Positions 21,755 through 32,933 of a stretch of 64,000 bases of DNA are shown here, one piece after another. The translations under genes were made by a program, and so were the position numbers. The stretch comes from Hyparrhenia diplandra (lineage: Eukaryota > Streptophyta > Magnoliopsida > Poales > Poaceae), in the NCBI GenBank assembly GCA_015847255.1, contig JADLZK010005495.1, forward strand, positions 248,001 through 312,000, in the 5' to 3' direction. The notes beneath the pieces were generated by a model. That model saw only the letters and a list, made by a program, of their open reading frames with translations, had not been told where the DNA came from and did not search any database. The first letter of the stretch is position 1. The number at the start of each line of letters is the position of its first letter.

Positions 21755-23690
21755 AATTTCATAGCTGAAAAGGCTCTCTCAACAAAGTGGCGGTCGCAAC
21801 CGGCAAAGCCAAGACTAAGACAATGAGACGATAAACCAATTTAAAAACTATGTGTCTCTCAGATTGAACCATCTTAATAGCAAGGCCTCAAGGTCGTGAC
21901 AATTAGCAAAACTGGAATCATTAATATGTCAATTTGATCTCTAAGTTGTAAAATTTCATGAGGAGAAGTCATCTTTGTAAATCTGAGCCAACTCTAGTAT
22001 TTTGGATTTGCCATAGTTAGCAAAAGAATTCCTTGGATCTAGACAAGCAATGCATCTCAATAGTTGAGTAGACCTTTCAGCAAAGCGATTATTCATTTCA
22101 ACTATTATCCGGTCATGCACCACATTAAATATTTCATACTTGAAATGATGATAGTAAACTAATTGCCCTCCTCGTCCCCTTGCACGACCCTAACAATTAA
22201 TGTGTCCTCCATATTTGGTACAATGATATTATGTTTGATGCAAAAGGCCTTTACCTCCTCGAATAGTTCTTTCCAACCATACTCCCTTATCTCACTTACT
22301 TGTTCCATTGTTGTCCCAATCTGTCCTACATCACAAATAATGTTTTGATCTTTCTTTTGCAAGCAATAAGACAAATCATTAGTTTTTCCCAACAAGCGGA
22401 TCATGAGATGCAAAACAAGCACAAATTCAACTTTCTTCATCTGTTTTCAAAGAAACCTGAAGCCACATATCCTCGGCCAAATTCTCTAGTACCTCAAGAA
22501 TAGAATCACACATTAGAAGAATTTGGCACAAGGTTTTATGAATGCCAAGAAATCTCTCAATCACTTCACCTCATGCATTTACATACATATATTAGCCAAA
22601 AAAAAGCAAGAAATGTATTATTATAATTTAAAAACAAGTAAGGATGACATTGGAGTTTAAGCAATTGGTGTGCAAAGCATAAAAACTAACCTCAAAACAA
22701 CAGCCATTTGCTCCTTAATAGATGAATCTCGAGCCTCATCGACAAGAACGGCAAAGGGCCTATCCCCAAGATCTGCTAGAATGGCTTTGGTGGTTAGCTC
22801 TACACATGTCCTTCTGAATTTCTGGTGAAGTCATTTGATTGTGACGGAGCAAATCTGCCACATTATTATCCTTAGCTTTGTACCATTCTACCATCTCTAA
22901 GAAGTTCCCCTTATTTCTTGAGGTAGAGGATTCATCATGTCCACGAAAAGCATGTGCTTGCAATAAAAGGAACCTTGTAACTCCCAATATAATAAGTAAT
23001 CGACCTCTATATTCCTCTAACTTCTTACCACCATGGTGAATAACATGTGTCACACTTTGTCTTTGGTTTTTAAAGTCCTCATAAGCCCTCCTAGACTTGT
23101 GATCTATACCATTAGAGTGGGCATCAATCAATTCACACCCATCCTTCCATCCACGAAACCCATTAACCGTGAAAGCATCAACACCAAAATTTTCAGTTCA
23201 GGTTGTTTGAAGAGATAACAATAAAAACAAAATGCAGCATCTTCCGCAATACTGTATTCCAACCATGCATGATTATTGAACCATGTATCATGAAATGACC
23301 TATTACGATTGTATATCATCCTTTTTGGATAACTATGACATTTTGGTTGGCAAGGACCCTTAGAAATATAAGCTCTTCTAACCACATCCCTAATGTTTGG
23401 ATCCATTTGCTCAATTGGAATCCGAAGCCTAGGATCAGCAACGATATCATCATCACTAGCATTGATAGGTACTTCTACTATTTCTGGATGTGGTTCAACT
23501 TGTGCAGATACAATCGATGACTGACCTTGTGACGCTACTACTCCTGATTGTGGTTCTACTTATGCAGATGATTGTCATGATTGTCCTTGTGACGCTAGTT
23601 GTATAATTAGGGTAGGAGCCGGAGTAAAAAATGATTTTATTGTGTTGTTGCTTCCAGTCCTAAGTCCTTGCCGACTCCTCTTTGTTCGTT
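21755..23690 (-). pseudogene. hAT transposase, TTF zinc-finger type (DUF4371 / hATC), decayed
   Basis: A transposase of the plant hAT group usually annotated as TTF-type zinc-finger protein with dimerisation domain. Minus-strand pieces are in order. The N-terminus has KSFFTPAPTL (about 23640). The TTF finger has DPNIRDVVRRAYISKGPCQP, WFNNHAWLEYSIAEDAAFCF and CYLF (23406-23200). The DUF4371 part has SRRAYEDFKNQRQSVTHVIH, FLLLQAHAFRGHDES and RPFAVLVDEARDSSIKEQMA (23130-22690). A middle part (22440-22159) has RLLGKTNDLSYCLQKKDQNI and VPNMEDTL. The hATC-like end has LVYRLIVLVLALPVATAT (about 21830). Large parts of the catalytic core are missing and frames change repeatedly. Confidence 0.82.
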
Positions 23691-25075
23691 TCCTACATGA
23701 TTTGACAAGAAATAAAAATTAAAACTTTAGAAATTGGAAGCCAATTAGTTGGGGAAAAGAGGATTAGATTATGCTGCCCGGCCAGGCATCAGGCCCTTAC
23801 CGTCGGGGCATCCATGCAGCTGCAGCTGCAGCCTGTGCGTGCGGTGCGGATGGCCAGGGGTCGGGCGGGCGGAGCGGCGGCGCGGCGCCCAACAGGCCTG
23901 CAATAGCGGGCAGCGGCGGCCGGTGGCGTCGTACATGGAGTCGCGTGGTTGCGAGTCTCGGCGTGAAAGAAAGAATGAGCAATACTTCTGCTTCCCTCTG
24001 GTTGGACTGCTGACTTCCCTCTTCCTGGGCCAACAAATTTGGCCCAACACCTAGGGCCAGTCCAAAAAACTGCTCATATCCTTGAGATTTTTGAGCCGCG
24101 ACTAGGGCCGTGACCCTAGTCCCAAAATCCGCTCCTCTTGGCAACCCTGATTGGTCCAAAAATAAAAAAAGTGGCTTCCGTGAAAAGCTGCCACTTTAAA
24201 AATCTTTCACTAAAAACAGCTTCTTCTATTTATATTTTTCTAATGTATGGATAATATCAATTATCTGTAGTGGCCCTACTTATTGACTGCAGTTCACATA
24301 TAGTAATAATTATCTTGCACGAATTAATCATAATATCGGTGATAATTAAAGAAAACCATATTGGAAGTTTTTTTTTCCCAAAGGAAGAAATAGGATAAAT
24401 CAGGCATCGATTTGGGCCAAGGCCCATCAACGACCTTCTGCCCTCCGTCCGTCCCTCCCTCTCCCTTCCATCCACGCGGTCTGCTCGGCGCCGCCGCCAC
24501 TGCCGCTGCCCTGTGGTGCTCTTGGACCGGCGCTTACGCCGCCGCCGCTCGCTCTCTCCCACGCCGCGCTCGCCCTCTCCCACGCCGCCACTCTCGCAAG
24601 CTGCTGCTCGCCTGCGCAGGGTAGCTGCCCGCATCGCCGTCTGCACGGTTCGCTCCAATGGGGAAGCACCACGCCGGCGTCGCCTCCTGCCGTCCTGCGT
24701 AGCCGAGCGAGGAGAGCAGGGTAGCAGCGTCCTTGGTTCCGCGACCACCAACGGAGCCGCAAGAAGCCAACTTCGTGCCTTCCTCATCCTAGTGCAAAAA
24801 AGGCTCGGGCTGTTTCAACGGCTCCTTCGGTGAAGCCCTTTTCGGCGGTGGTGTTCGGCTCTTGAAGCCCTTTCCGGGGGTGGTGTTTGGTATTGTTTCA
24901 TCAAGAACAGAAGCTGGAGCACCTCTGGAAGCCATACCAAACGGGCACGAGTACATTTTCTATACATAAATTGTTTCATCAAGATCGCGGCGGTTCCTTT
25001 CTTTGGCAAGACGGCAAGTGCAGCCACAGGCAGCAAATCACCTCACAGCAATCGCAGTTGATTTGCTGATTCTGT
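23691..25075. other. No firm gene; GC-rich patches
   Basis: Two GC-rich stretches (23770-23960 and 24420-24780) give many overlapping frames on both strands without a recognisable domain. AT-rich sequence separates them. Immediately upstream of the MATH-BTB gene (24830-25070) is a repeated phrase of the type GAAGCCCTTT(T/C)CGG, and TTGTTTCATCAAGA also occurs twice. This may be promoter or 5' UTR. Confidence 0.35.
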
Positions 25076-26847
25076 ATGTCGTTCACCGGCGTATCTTTCA
25101 TAGGCGGCGGCGGCGATGGATTATCGACTCGATCTACCCCAGCCACTGCCGTCGTCACCGACAGCGGCTACCACCTGCTTGTGGTCGACGGGTACTCGCG
25201 CACCAAAGAGGCCACCTCGAACGGCGAGTGCATAGAATCTCTCCCTTTCAGAGTCTGCGGCCATCTCTGGCGTATCCGGTACTACCCCAACGGCAGAAAG
25301 CCTGAGGTGGCTGACTACATATCCCTTTCTCTATTTCTTGATGAGGACAACGTTGCGGAAGCTGTGAAGGTGCAGTTTAAATTCAGTTTCATTGATAAGG
25401 CTGATGAGAAGCAAGTGCCATCAAACATCCATGAAAACCATGTCTCTGAATTCAGTATGGAGAATTTATGTTTTGGCTACCAACGTTTCATGAAGAGAGA
25501 GGAGCTGGAGAAATCGGCACATCTCAAGGACGACAGTCTCATCATAAAGTGTGACATCGTTGTCATCAAGGATGTCCATCTCCATAGTACTGGAGCCAAT
25601 ACTACGCCATTGGTGGTGGTGCCAGCATCTGATATGCATCAACATCTCAATAATCTTCTTGAGTCTGGAGAGGGGTCCGACGTGACATTGGATATCGGTG
25701 GAGAGATCTTTGTTGCACACTGGTGTGTACTCGCCTGCAGGTCGACCGTCTTCAAGGGACTGCTTTTGGCACCATGAATGAGAAGGGCACAATGGCAGGT
25801 GTAGAACGCATACGCATAGCCGACTTGGAGGCACGAGTGTTCAAGCTCCTGCTTGGGTTCATTTACAGTGACTTGGTGCCGGAGATGGAGGAAAAGGATG
25901 ATGATGTCATGTGGCAGCACTTGCTTGTGGCGGCAGATAGGTATGGTCTCCTTAGGCTGAGGCTGATGTGCGAACAAAAGTTGTGTACATACATAAACAC
26001 AACTACAGTGGCAACGATTCTTGCGCTGGCTGAGCGGCACCATGGCCAAGGACTCAAGGATGCCTGCTTGGACTTCCTCATCAGGGCTCATGCCAATCTG
26101 CAGGAGGTACTGGTGCTTGGTGGCTTGGACCATCTAGCTAGCACCTGCCCATTACTCCTCAAAGAGCTGATTGCGAAGCTTGTGTCACCAAATAAGAAGG
26201 CTAAGATTGATGTCAACACGACATTCGTCGTGGTGCCGGCATCTGACATGCACCAACATTTCACTCACCTCCTCCAGTCTGGTGAGGGTACCGATGTGGT
26301 GTTTGAGGTCAGCGGCGAGAAGATACACGCACACCGCTGCGTGCTTGCGGCTAGATCTGCAGTTTTCAGGGCCGAGCTTTTGGGCCCCATGAAGGAGGGC
26401 ACCACCACAGGTGTCATACGTATAGACGACATGGAAGCAAAAGTGTTCAAGCTATTGCTTACTTTCATTTACAGTGACTCAATGCCACACATTAATGAAG
26501 ATGAGGAAGACATGGAGGAGGAGGAAGATGAGGACATGGACGATGTAGAAGTGATGTGGCAACACTTGCTTGTGGCAGCAGATAGATATGATCTTCGGAG
26601 GTTGAGGTTGATGTGTGAAGGCAAGTTGTGTGAGTACATCAACGCGACCAGAGTGGCGAGCATCCTTGAGCTAGCTGAGCAGCTTCATTGCCGGGGGCTG
26701 AAGGAGGCATGCTTGGATTTTCTGAACTTCCCTCCTAATCTTCAACGAGTCAAGGCAGCCGGAGGCCTCAGTTACCTGAGGAGTAGCTGTCCCTCAGTGC
26801 TGATAGATCTAATTGACAAACTTGCATATCTAAAGCCTGATAACTGA
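25076..26847 (+). pseudogene. MATH-BTB-BTB protein (MATH plus two BTB units), one frameshift
   Basis: MATH-BTB proteins are substrate adaptors for CUL3 ubiquitin ligases: MATH binds the target and BTB binds cullin. The family is greatly expanded in grasses. From ATG 25076 the MATH domain covers about residues 30-160 (GYSRTKEATSNGECIESLPF, FRVCGHLWRIRYYPNG, LCFGYQRFMKREELE). BTB 1 starts near residue 185 (VVVPASDMHQHLNNLLESGE, GSDVTLDIGGEIFVAH, RSTVFKGLL). One missing base near 25768 gives a premature TGA. The other frame continues at once (MNEKGTMAGVERIRIADLEA to LLKELIAKL). BTB 2 begins at about 26230 (VVVPASDMHQHFTHLLQSGE, GTDVVFEVSGEKIHAHRCVL, MKEGTTTGVIRIDDMEAKVF), contains an acidic insert (EDEEDMEEEEDEDMDD), and ends at TGA 26847. 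No intron is needed. The second unit is intact, and the frame from 25723 is 374 codons long. Confidence 0.85.
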
Positions 26848-27682
26848 CGAACTCTAATTGGTATGTACTATATATTACGCGCCAAAATGTTCGTACATTA
26901 AAATATATAAGTATGTCATCGACTACAATTTTCGGCTTATATATATGCTTGATGATATGCAGTATTATGACTTCATTATTTTTCACAAAATTCATTTTTT
27001 CCCCCCTTCTGGATATGCAGGACAGAGCAAGATGCATCAACTCAAGGTACCAGAGGAAGCAAAATGAGCAAGATGCATCAACTCAAGGTACCAGAGAAGC
27101 AAAATGATACGGTAGTAATGTAGTATACAGAATGGTGCAGGTTCAGATCCCGTTGGTGCTTTTATATTTTTCTTCTGATTGTCGTATATTTTCCAAATGA
27201 GTGGTGCCCGAGATTTTGTGCTGTTTTGGCTGGTTCCTTATCTTCTGGAAGGGGTATTATTGTTCCAAACCAAACACCACCGAAGTATGTTTAATATCAG
27301 TTGCACTTAAGCTCTTGTTTAGATTACACCTCAATTTTCTCGCAATGTACTATTTTGGTGTTTTGCCAGCTTTTATTTCAGTCTCGTGCTACTTTACATG
27401 TTGGAATGACTGGTCAGAGTACACCCTGCCACAAAACATGATCCTGGAAAATAAGCATGATGACTAGAGATGCAATGTGGTAATACCCAATAGTATCTTC
27501 TGAGTTTGCAAGTTAATTTTGATGGCGTGCTGATTTAGTTCCTTCATCCTACTCAATGAATTAAGTATCAGTATGTAATTATGGTTGATTTTAGCAAGTT
27601 TTGGAACAAGTACCCAAAACTAGTAGCGGGACTTTCATCCCTAGTGAAGGTTGACAAACTTTTGTTATAATCCGATACCCTA
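26848..27682. other. 3' flank of the MATH-BTB gene; no gene recognised
   Basis: It contains a tandem direct repeat at about 27025-27105 built on GCAAGATGCATCAACTCAAG and the following GTACCAGAG. The rest is AT-rich with no coding sequence I recognise. Confidence 0.5.
27025..27105 (+). repeat. Tandem ~40-bp direct repeat
   Basis: Two adjacent copies of AGCAAGATGCATCAACTC, AAGGTACCAGAG(G)AAGC and AAAATGA differ by one base in length. Confidence 0.8.
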
Positions 27683-29452
27683 CACTACTAAAAAAAATCT
27701 TTTACAAGGCACTTGCAAAACATTAATGGTGCGGTTATTTAGAAAACCACCACGGTTAATGTCTCAATTAACCGTGACGGTTTTTTATAATTAACCATGA
27801 CGGTTATAATAACCGCCGAGGGTAAATCGATTACTCGTGGCGGTTATAAATCGATTACCCGTGACAGTTTTTATAAAAAAGTGTCACAGTTAATGTGGCC
27901 CAACCACCTAGCCCAAAGAGTCCACAAAAAAGCCTAAAACCTATCTAAAATCGGGCTCGTATATATAGAGAGAGGGGGAGTGAGTCACTTAGGGTTTCCT
28001 AGCCTCAGCCACACTCACTCGCTCTCCGTCTCCAGTCCCTCTCCCTCCCTCCCGAACTTGCTCTTCCTCTCCCGAACTCACTCCCTCACCCTCCCTCCCG
28101 AACTTCGCTCTCCCTCTCCGTCTCGGCATCAACCGACGACGGCGATGAGCGGGCGCGGGATGCGAGCGGCTAGGCGGGGGTGTGTGTGAGGCGGCGCGGC
28201 GGGATGTGGCGGCGATGCGGCTGGCGGCTCCCCTTCCGCAATCATGGTGACCGGATCCTCCCCCTTCGACCGGCGGAGCTCGGATATGGTGGCGCCCGAC
28301 GGATCGCGGCGACGGGCGGGCGCGGAAGTCGGCGGCGGCGTGGGCCCTTCTCTCCTACCGGGCGGCGGCGCTCCACCGTATCTGGCGGCTTCGGTGGAGA
28401 GGAAGCCAGATCCGGGCACGGGGGAGGCGGAACCGCTACCGGGCGCCATGGATCCACCTTCCGGTAGCGTTGAAAACGGGACGATTTTTTTTTTCCCGAT
28501 TTTCCCGTTCCGTTTTCTACATTTGACCCGGCCCATTTCCGTTGGAAAATACAGAATCGGGTCGGAATCCTAGAATCGGGTCGGAATCCTAGGCGGAGGT
28601 TATCGAATGTGGATGGAAGTAGAAACGGCGTTTTTTCCGTCCGTATTTCCGAATCCCGTATTTGGTCGGAATAGCTCCGTATTTTACCACATTTTTGCCG
28701 CATTACAGCAGGCCATAACTTCCTCGTCCAGACTCCGTTTTCAGCGAATCACACCTTTCTGGAAAGCTAATGACGAGATCTACGCATCTAATATGGTGTT
28801 GATGTATGCCTGTACATGTACTTGATCATCAATTAATATATGTCTTGTCTTTTTAGATCGTAAATGCATTCCATCAATAGTGGTTAATTTGAAACCGGAA
28901 GACACCACGGATGATGTCCACATAGATGATGATAGTGAAAGTGATCCTGATGAGATAGATGATGCTGGAGAGTTGTGATGGCATGACTGAAGGTAGCCGC
29001 TAGCTGGAGGGCCGAAGAGATGGATGGTTGCGACACCATGTTATTCGGCTTAAGTTCCCGACTTCCGATCGTTTACGTTCAATTTCCGTCCGTATGGGTT
29101 CGTTTTTCGTGCACCCGCATATCCCGATTCCATTTCCCGAACCCGCATTTTCCGAACTTGATCCCGTTTCCGCCAACAAATATAGAAATGGAAGTAAAAA
29201 TGGGGTTTTTCCGTCCATTTCCGTCCGTTTTCATCGTTACTTCCCGGCAACTCCCTCCCTTGAGCAGCTCCCTCTCCGGCAAGTGTGGAACCCTAGTGGC
29301 GGATCCGACGGCGGCGCCCAGATCTGGGGTTTTAAAAACCACCATGGTTAATCCATCGATTAACCGTGACCCTAGCTCGGTGGCGGTTGCAAAAACCGCC
29401 ATGGAAAATGATAAAAAAAAAACTGCCATGGAAAATTAAAACTGTTGTAGTG
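27683..29452 (+). mobile_element. Complete non-autonomous CACTA element
   Basis: It begins CACTACTAAAAAAA and ends CTGTTGTAGTG, flanked by CTA (27680-27682) and CTA (29453-29455), the 3-bp duplication expected of CACTA elements. Subterminal repeats related to CCGCCACGGTTAAT occur at 27720-27895 and 29325-29435. A TATATATAG box (about 27959) and an AGGGTTTCC leader precede a GC-rich core (28130-28460) with no recognisable transposase. An hAT element is inserted at 28465-29239. Confidence 0.88.
28465..29239. mobile_element. hAT-like element nested in the CACTA element
   Basis: The ends read TAGCGTTGAAAACGGGACG (left) and, reversed, TAACGATGAAAACGGACGG (right). Flanks CCTTCCGG (28457-28464) and CTTCCCGG (29240-29247) form a near-match 8-bp target duplication. 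ATCCCG/TTTCCGT-rich subterminal sequence lies near both ends. Inside, at about 28855-28978 after a TTTTTAG acceptor, a short open stretch (VVNLKPEDTTDDVHIDDDSE, ending DDAGEL, stop) looks like the acidic C-terminal exon of a transposase, so this is probably an internally deleted derivative. Confidence 0.7.
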
Positions 29453-29455
29453 CTA

Positions 29456-29834
29456 CTGCTAGTTATGCGCAATAGCCCTAAGTATAAATATTTGTGATTC
29501 CACAAATGAACATATTAAGGAAAATAGTTTATATGGTTACTAATTTAGTGCCGTAACTAAATATTGATGTTCTTTTCTACAAATTCAGGAACGATATTGG
29601 TTCAATCGCCTAATTAACACACCGGTATTCTTGCATTTGTATGCAACCAGATTTTACAAACGGAAGTTTTTGGTGCATAACGTATCTACGTTATTGCACA
29701 GCGGAGGTTTAAGGAAAGAAGGGTTATAAAACATTGAAGTGCCATTTGTTTAGTTTTTTTTTTTGTTGAAAACTTAGTTGGCTCTATGGCCTTTCATTAC
29801 CATCACCTAACGACTCAGCTAAATCGCAAGCCAC
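29456..29834. other. No gene recognised
   Basis: AT-rich spacer between the CACTA element and the Harbinger-like TIR element, with a T run near 29755. Confidence 0.45.
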
Positions 29835-29837
29835 TTG

Positions 29838-32024
29838 GGGCGTGTTTGGAAGGGTGGCCGTGGCCAGCTAGAGCCTGGTGCAAACGGGCCACCCCTCCTT
29901 ATTTGGCAACTTGGCCCGTGGGCTCGCTCGATTCAGATTGTGCTTGGCAAGCCCATGTACACATGAACGCGGTGACCCTGGATCCAGGATGTGGTAACAC
30001 TACCACCCTTTCAATCCTTATTAGCATTTCGTCGAACATCTGGCGTGCTCCACCGCGGCCATGGCTGCCACCAAGCTCGAGCTCACGCCACATCCGTAGG
30101 GCTGAGGATGACGCGTCAGTGGAGAGCGCCTACAGCGCGGTGGTGGTGGCGCTCTTTGGGGAGAGGAGGAAGGAGGGGTCGAACATGGACGCCATTGTGG
30201 TAGTCGTCCATGTCGGCCGTGGGACGAGGCCTCCATGCCGCTCGCCGCGGGGTGGTGGTGCCCAAGGAACGGTGAGCCACGGGTGGAGGTTGAACATCTG
30301 GAGACATCACAGCCGCCAGAGCCGCGTAGGAATCTCGCCACGGAGCCCCACCGATGGAATCTCGCCATGGAGGATGACGAAGAGGAGGAGAGGGAGAAGC
30401 GGCAGGACGCCAGTGATAGCGACACCCTCGGTCGACGGCCGTCGTGGAGGACCAGTGGTAGCGCACGCCAGCGGGTCCGACGCCGTGACACCCGAGCGCG
30501 CCTCGTGGTGTTTCGCTAGAGCAAAGCAGCTTACTCGCCGACATGGAGGTCATCGCTCTCGTCGCCGCCATCGGCGATGTTGCCGCCACCGACGAGGCTT
30601 TGGCACCGTCTTTCCTCTGCTGCCGTCGTCCGACCGGCGGGAGCAGCCTAGGTGCCCGTGGAGGAAGGGGCGGCGACGCCATGGACGCCACCATCGCGGT
30701 CGTAGAGGAAGGGAAGCGCCATGAGGACTCAGAAGGTGATTCTATCCAAAGCTGTGGCTGCTTGGGGACGAGTGAGAGCTTCACCGAGCCAGGCTCTCTA
30801 GCTACGATGATTTTTGGCGCACGGGTGGAGCCTGGCCGAGAGGCCCTTTTGGCTCCCGCAGCTGGGCCAAGGAACAGAGCGAGGGGCGGACCACACAGGT
30901 GGTCGGGGTGGTCCACCGACCACCCCGTGGCCTCGCCCCCGTCACACATGGAGGTATAAATCAAAAAATGCAGAAAAAGAAAAAGAAAACCGATCAGACT
31001 CGCACACTCGTAGCGTCGCGTCGTGAGGAACACCGCCTGCGGTCATCGTGTGGCCCATTTGTGCATCACGGTCCTATCGCGTCGGCCACTAGGCCCGATG
31101 AGGCCCGTTCGTGAGTAGCCCGGGGACGCAGCGGGACTCCCTCCGGTCGTCGGTCGCAACCCGGGTTCTACCGATCTACAAGCGGGGGCATCACTATGAT
31201 GTGATCGATCTTCTGGTGCCATCGCCCGTCACCTCCAGGGGCATCGCCGATCACGGTCATCACGTCGATGCCCGGAGTGGTTCTCGGCATCTAATCCTAT
31301 CAATTGTCATCCTGAGTGAGTTCTCCCAATCTCCCTCCTCTCTTTATGATTGATGAATTTTTTTTAGTCTTCTTTGATCGTAATTGATGAGTGTTTTTTT
31401 TTTTCAGTCATCGTGAATTATGAAGAGAAACACAGACATTCGATCTTTTTTTCGAAAGCATCAAAGAAGGCGGCCGTTGTTGCTCTAAACCCTAACCCGC
31501 CTTCGGATTAAAATATTATGGAAGAGAAAAATCAAGAAGAAGAAAGAGTACAAGTTCAAGAAATTGCACCTCCTTTGCCCTCACCCCCACCGCCACCGCC
31601 ACCACCCCCCACCAAAGCTGCCGGTGTATGACAACGATCGTCTTCCATATGATCCGGTGAAAGGCAGTCCATTGTAAATTATAATGTTAATGATCAAGAT
31701 GCAACCGTAGAGCATATATAAAGGAGATATTCATGTCATTGAGAAAACGACGGATAAACAAATAATATTGTAAGTCTCTCATATTGCTATTTTTTGAGGT
31801 ATTTGTATTCTGAACAAATTATATTAAGATTTGACTTTGTTTTACCGAATTATAATATAGTTTTATCGAATTATAAATGGTTACCGAATTGTATAATAAT
31901 TTTTTTAGTGCGACCACACTATGCTCAAAAGCTGGGTCCGCCCATGCAGGAAAGTGATACCAAACAACAAACTGAGCCCCGGGGAGCACAGCCGAGCCCC
32001 CGAGCCACCCTTCCAAACACGCCC
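29838..32024. mobile_element. Harbinger-like TIR element carrying foreign sequence
   Basis: A perfect 20-bp inverted repeat, GGGCGTGTTTGGAAGGGTGG, lies at 29838-29857 and in reverse at 32005-32024, flanked on both sides by TTG. The GGGCGTGTTTGG terminus and 3-bp duplication fit the PIF/Harbinger (Tourist) group. The interior has a GC-rich part (about 30000-30960) with overlapping frames and no recognised domain, and an hAT-type transposase N-terminus at 31420-31730. No Harbinger transposase was seen inside. Confidence 0.72.
31420..31735 (+). pseudogene. N-terminal remnant of a TTF-type hAT transposase
   Basis: After a T-rich tract and CAG acceptor (about 31400), an ATG starts MKRNTDIRSFFRK, the RSFF motif typical of the N-terminus of plant TTF-finger hAT transposases. 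The frame then shifts to ASKKAAVVALNPNPPSD, a Glu-rich stretch and a proline run (PPLPSPPPPPPPPP). This is followed by VYDNDRLPYDPVK and VNYNVNDQDA in further frames. Everything downstream of this N-terminus is missing. Confidence 0.6.
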
Positions 32025-32027
32025 TTG

Positions 32028-32540
32028 CATGGTCCGGGAGGGTCTAGTCCAAACATATCACTATCCCGGGTCCCAACATACACCAAATTTTGCAATCTCA
32101 TACCATTTGAACTCACCGAGTAATCGGCCGGGTCCGACAGATGATATCAAGACACGGGGGTGGATCATCGGCATTCGACTTTGTTTCTTGCATCCCACAA
32201 TTTGCAAAACACCACACCGACTTTACATCTTTGTCATCGGCCTAGTTTTAAAAAACATGCCCACCATCTTCCTCTCCTCCTAATGTTCATGGTACCATGT
32301 CGATTTGTTTCATCTTGTTGTTGTTCTTGCATGTTATCTTATTTGCTTGGTTCTGGGAGATGAATGATCGATGATGACATATGCTCAAGTGCACTGGGAG
32401 GCATTAACCCTAATGCAGTCGTGTCTTATTAATTTGTGAATGCTTGCACTTGCATTCTAAGGCCAGCCAAGGTCTAGTTAAATTGCTTATACATCTGTGA
32501 AAACATGTAGATGGATGCAAATGCACAACATGTGATGTTG
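32028..32540. other. No gene recognised (upstream of the Harbinger transposase)
   Basis: No domain or element end was identified. This may be the 5' untranslated part of the Harbinger-type element whose coding fragments follow. Confidence 0.35.
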
Positions 32541-32933
32541 GCTAGGCAAAATTTGTGATGGTTTGCTTTGTGGTCAATAGGCTTAGAAGGATTAGAGGAG
32601 AAGAGACAATTCCTTATGTCCCTAAGATTCATCCGAGAGGCATAGGCGAGCACACTCGGATGATGTACAATTACAATGATCTTGAATGTATTTCCATATT
32701 GCGCATGAAAAGGACCCCCTTTTTTTTCTTTGTGCAACTTTGTTTAGGAGTAGAGGCCTTGTTCTTGAGAGTGTGGAGGAGCAGGTGGCAATGTTTATTC
32801 ATGTGGTTGGACACAACCAGAGATTTATGGTAGTCCACCAATCCTTTAGGAGGCCTATTAAAACTATAAGCAGAATTTTCCACCAAGTGTTGTATGCCAT
32901 TGGTGAGCTTAGGACTGACCTGATGAAGCCTCC
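32541..32933 (+). pseudogene. PIF/Harbinger transposase, N-terminal half (split)
   Basis: The sequence encodes RLRRIRGEETIPYVPKIHPR, then LECISILRMKRTPFF. After a frame change in a T run it gives RGLVLESVEEQVAMFIHVVG, HNQRFMVVHQSFRRPIKTIS and LYAIGELRTDLMKPP. The EEQVAMFLHxVGHNxR and FxRSxxTxSRxF patterns are characteristic of plant Harbinger transposases (DDE_Tnp_4). The coding sequence stops at 32933, where the Gypsy LTR starts. It resumes beyond 43815, so the gene was split by that insertion. Confidence 0.8.

Noticed and set aside
29786..30724. 312-codon plus-strand open frame
   Set aside because: It starts outside the TIR element and runs across its left TIR into GC-rich DNA; other long frames overlap it on both strands; no domain is recognisable.
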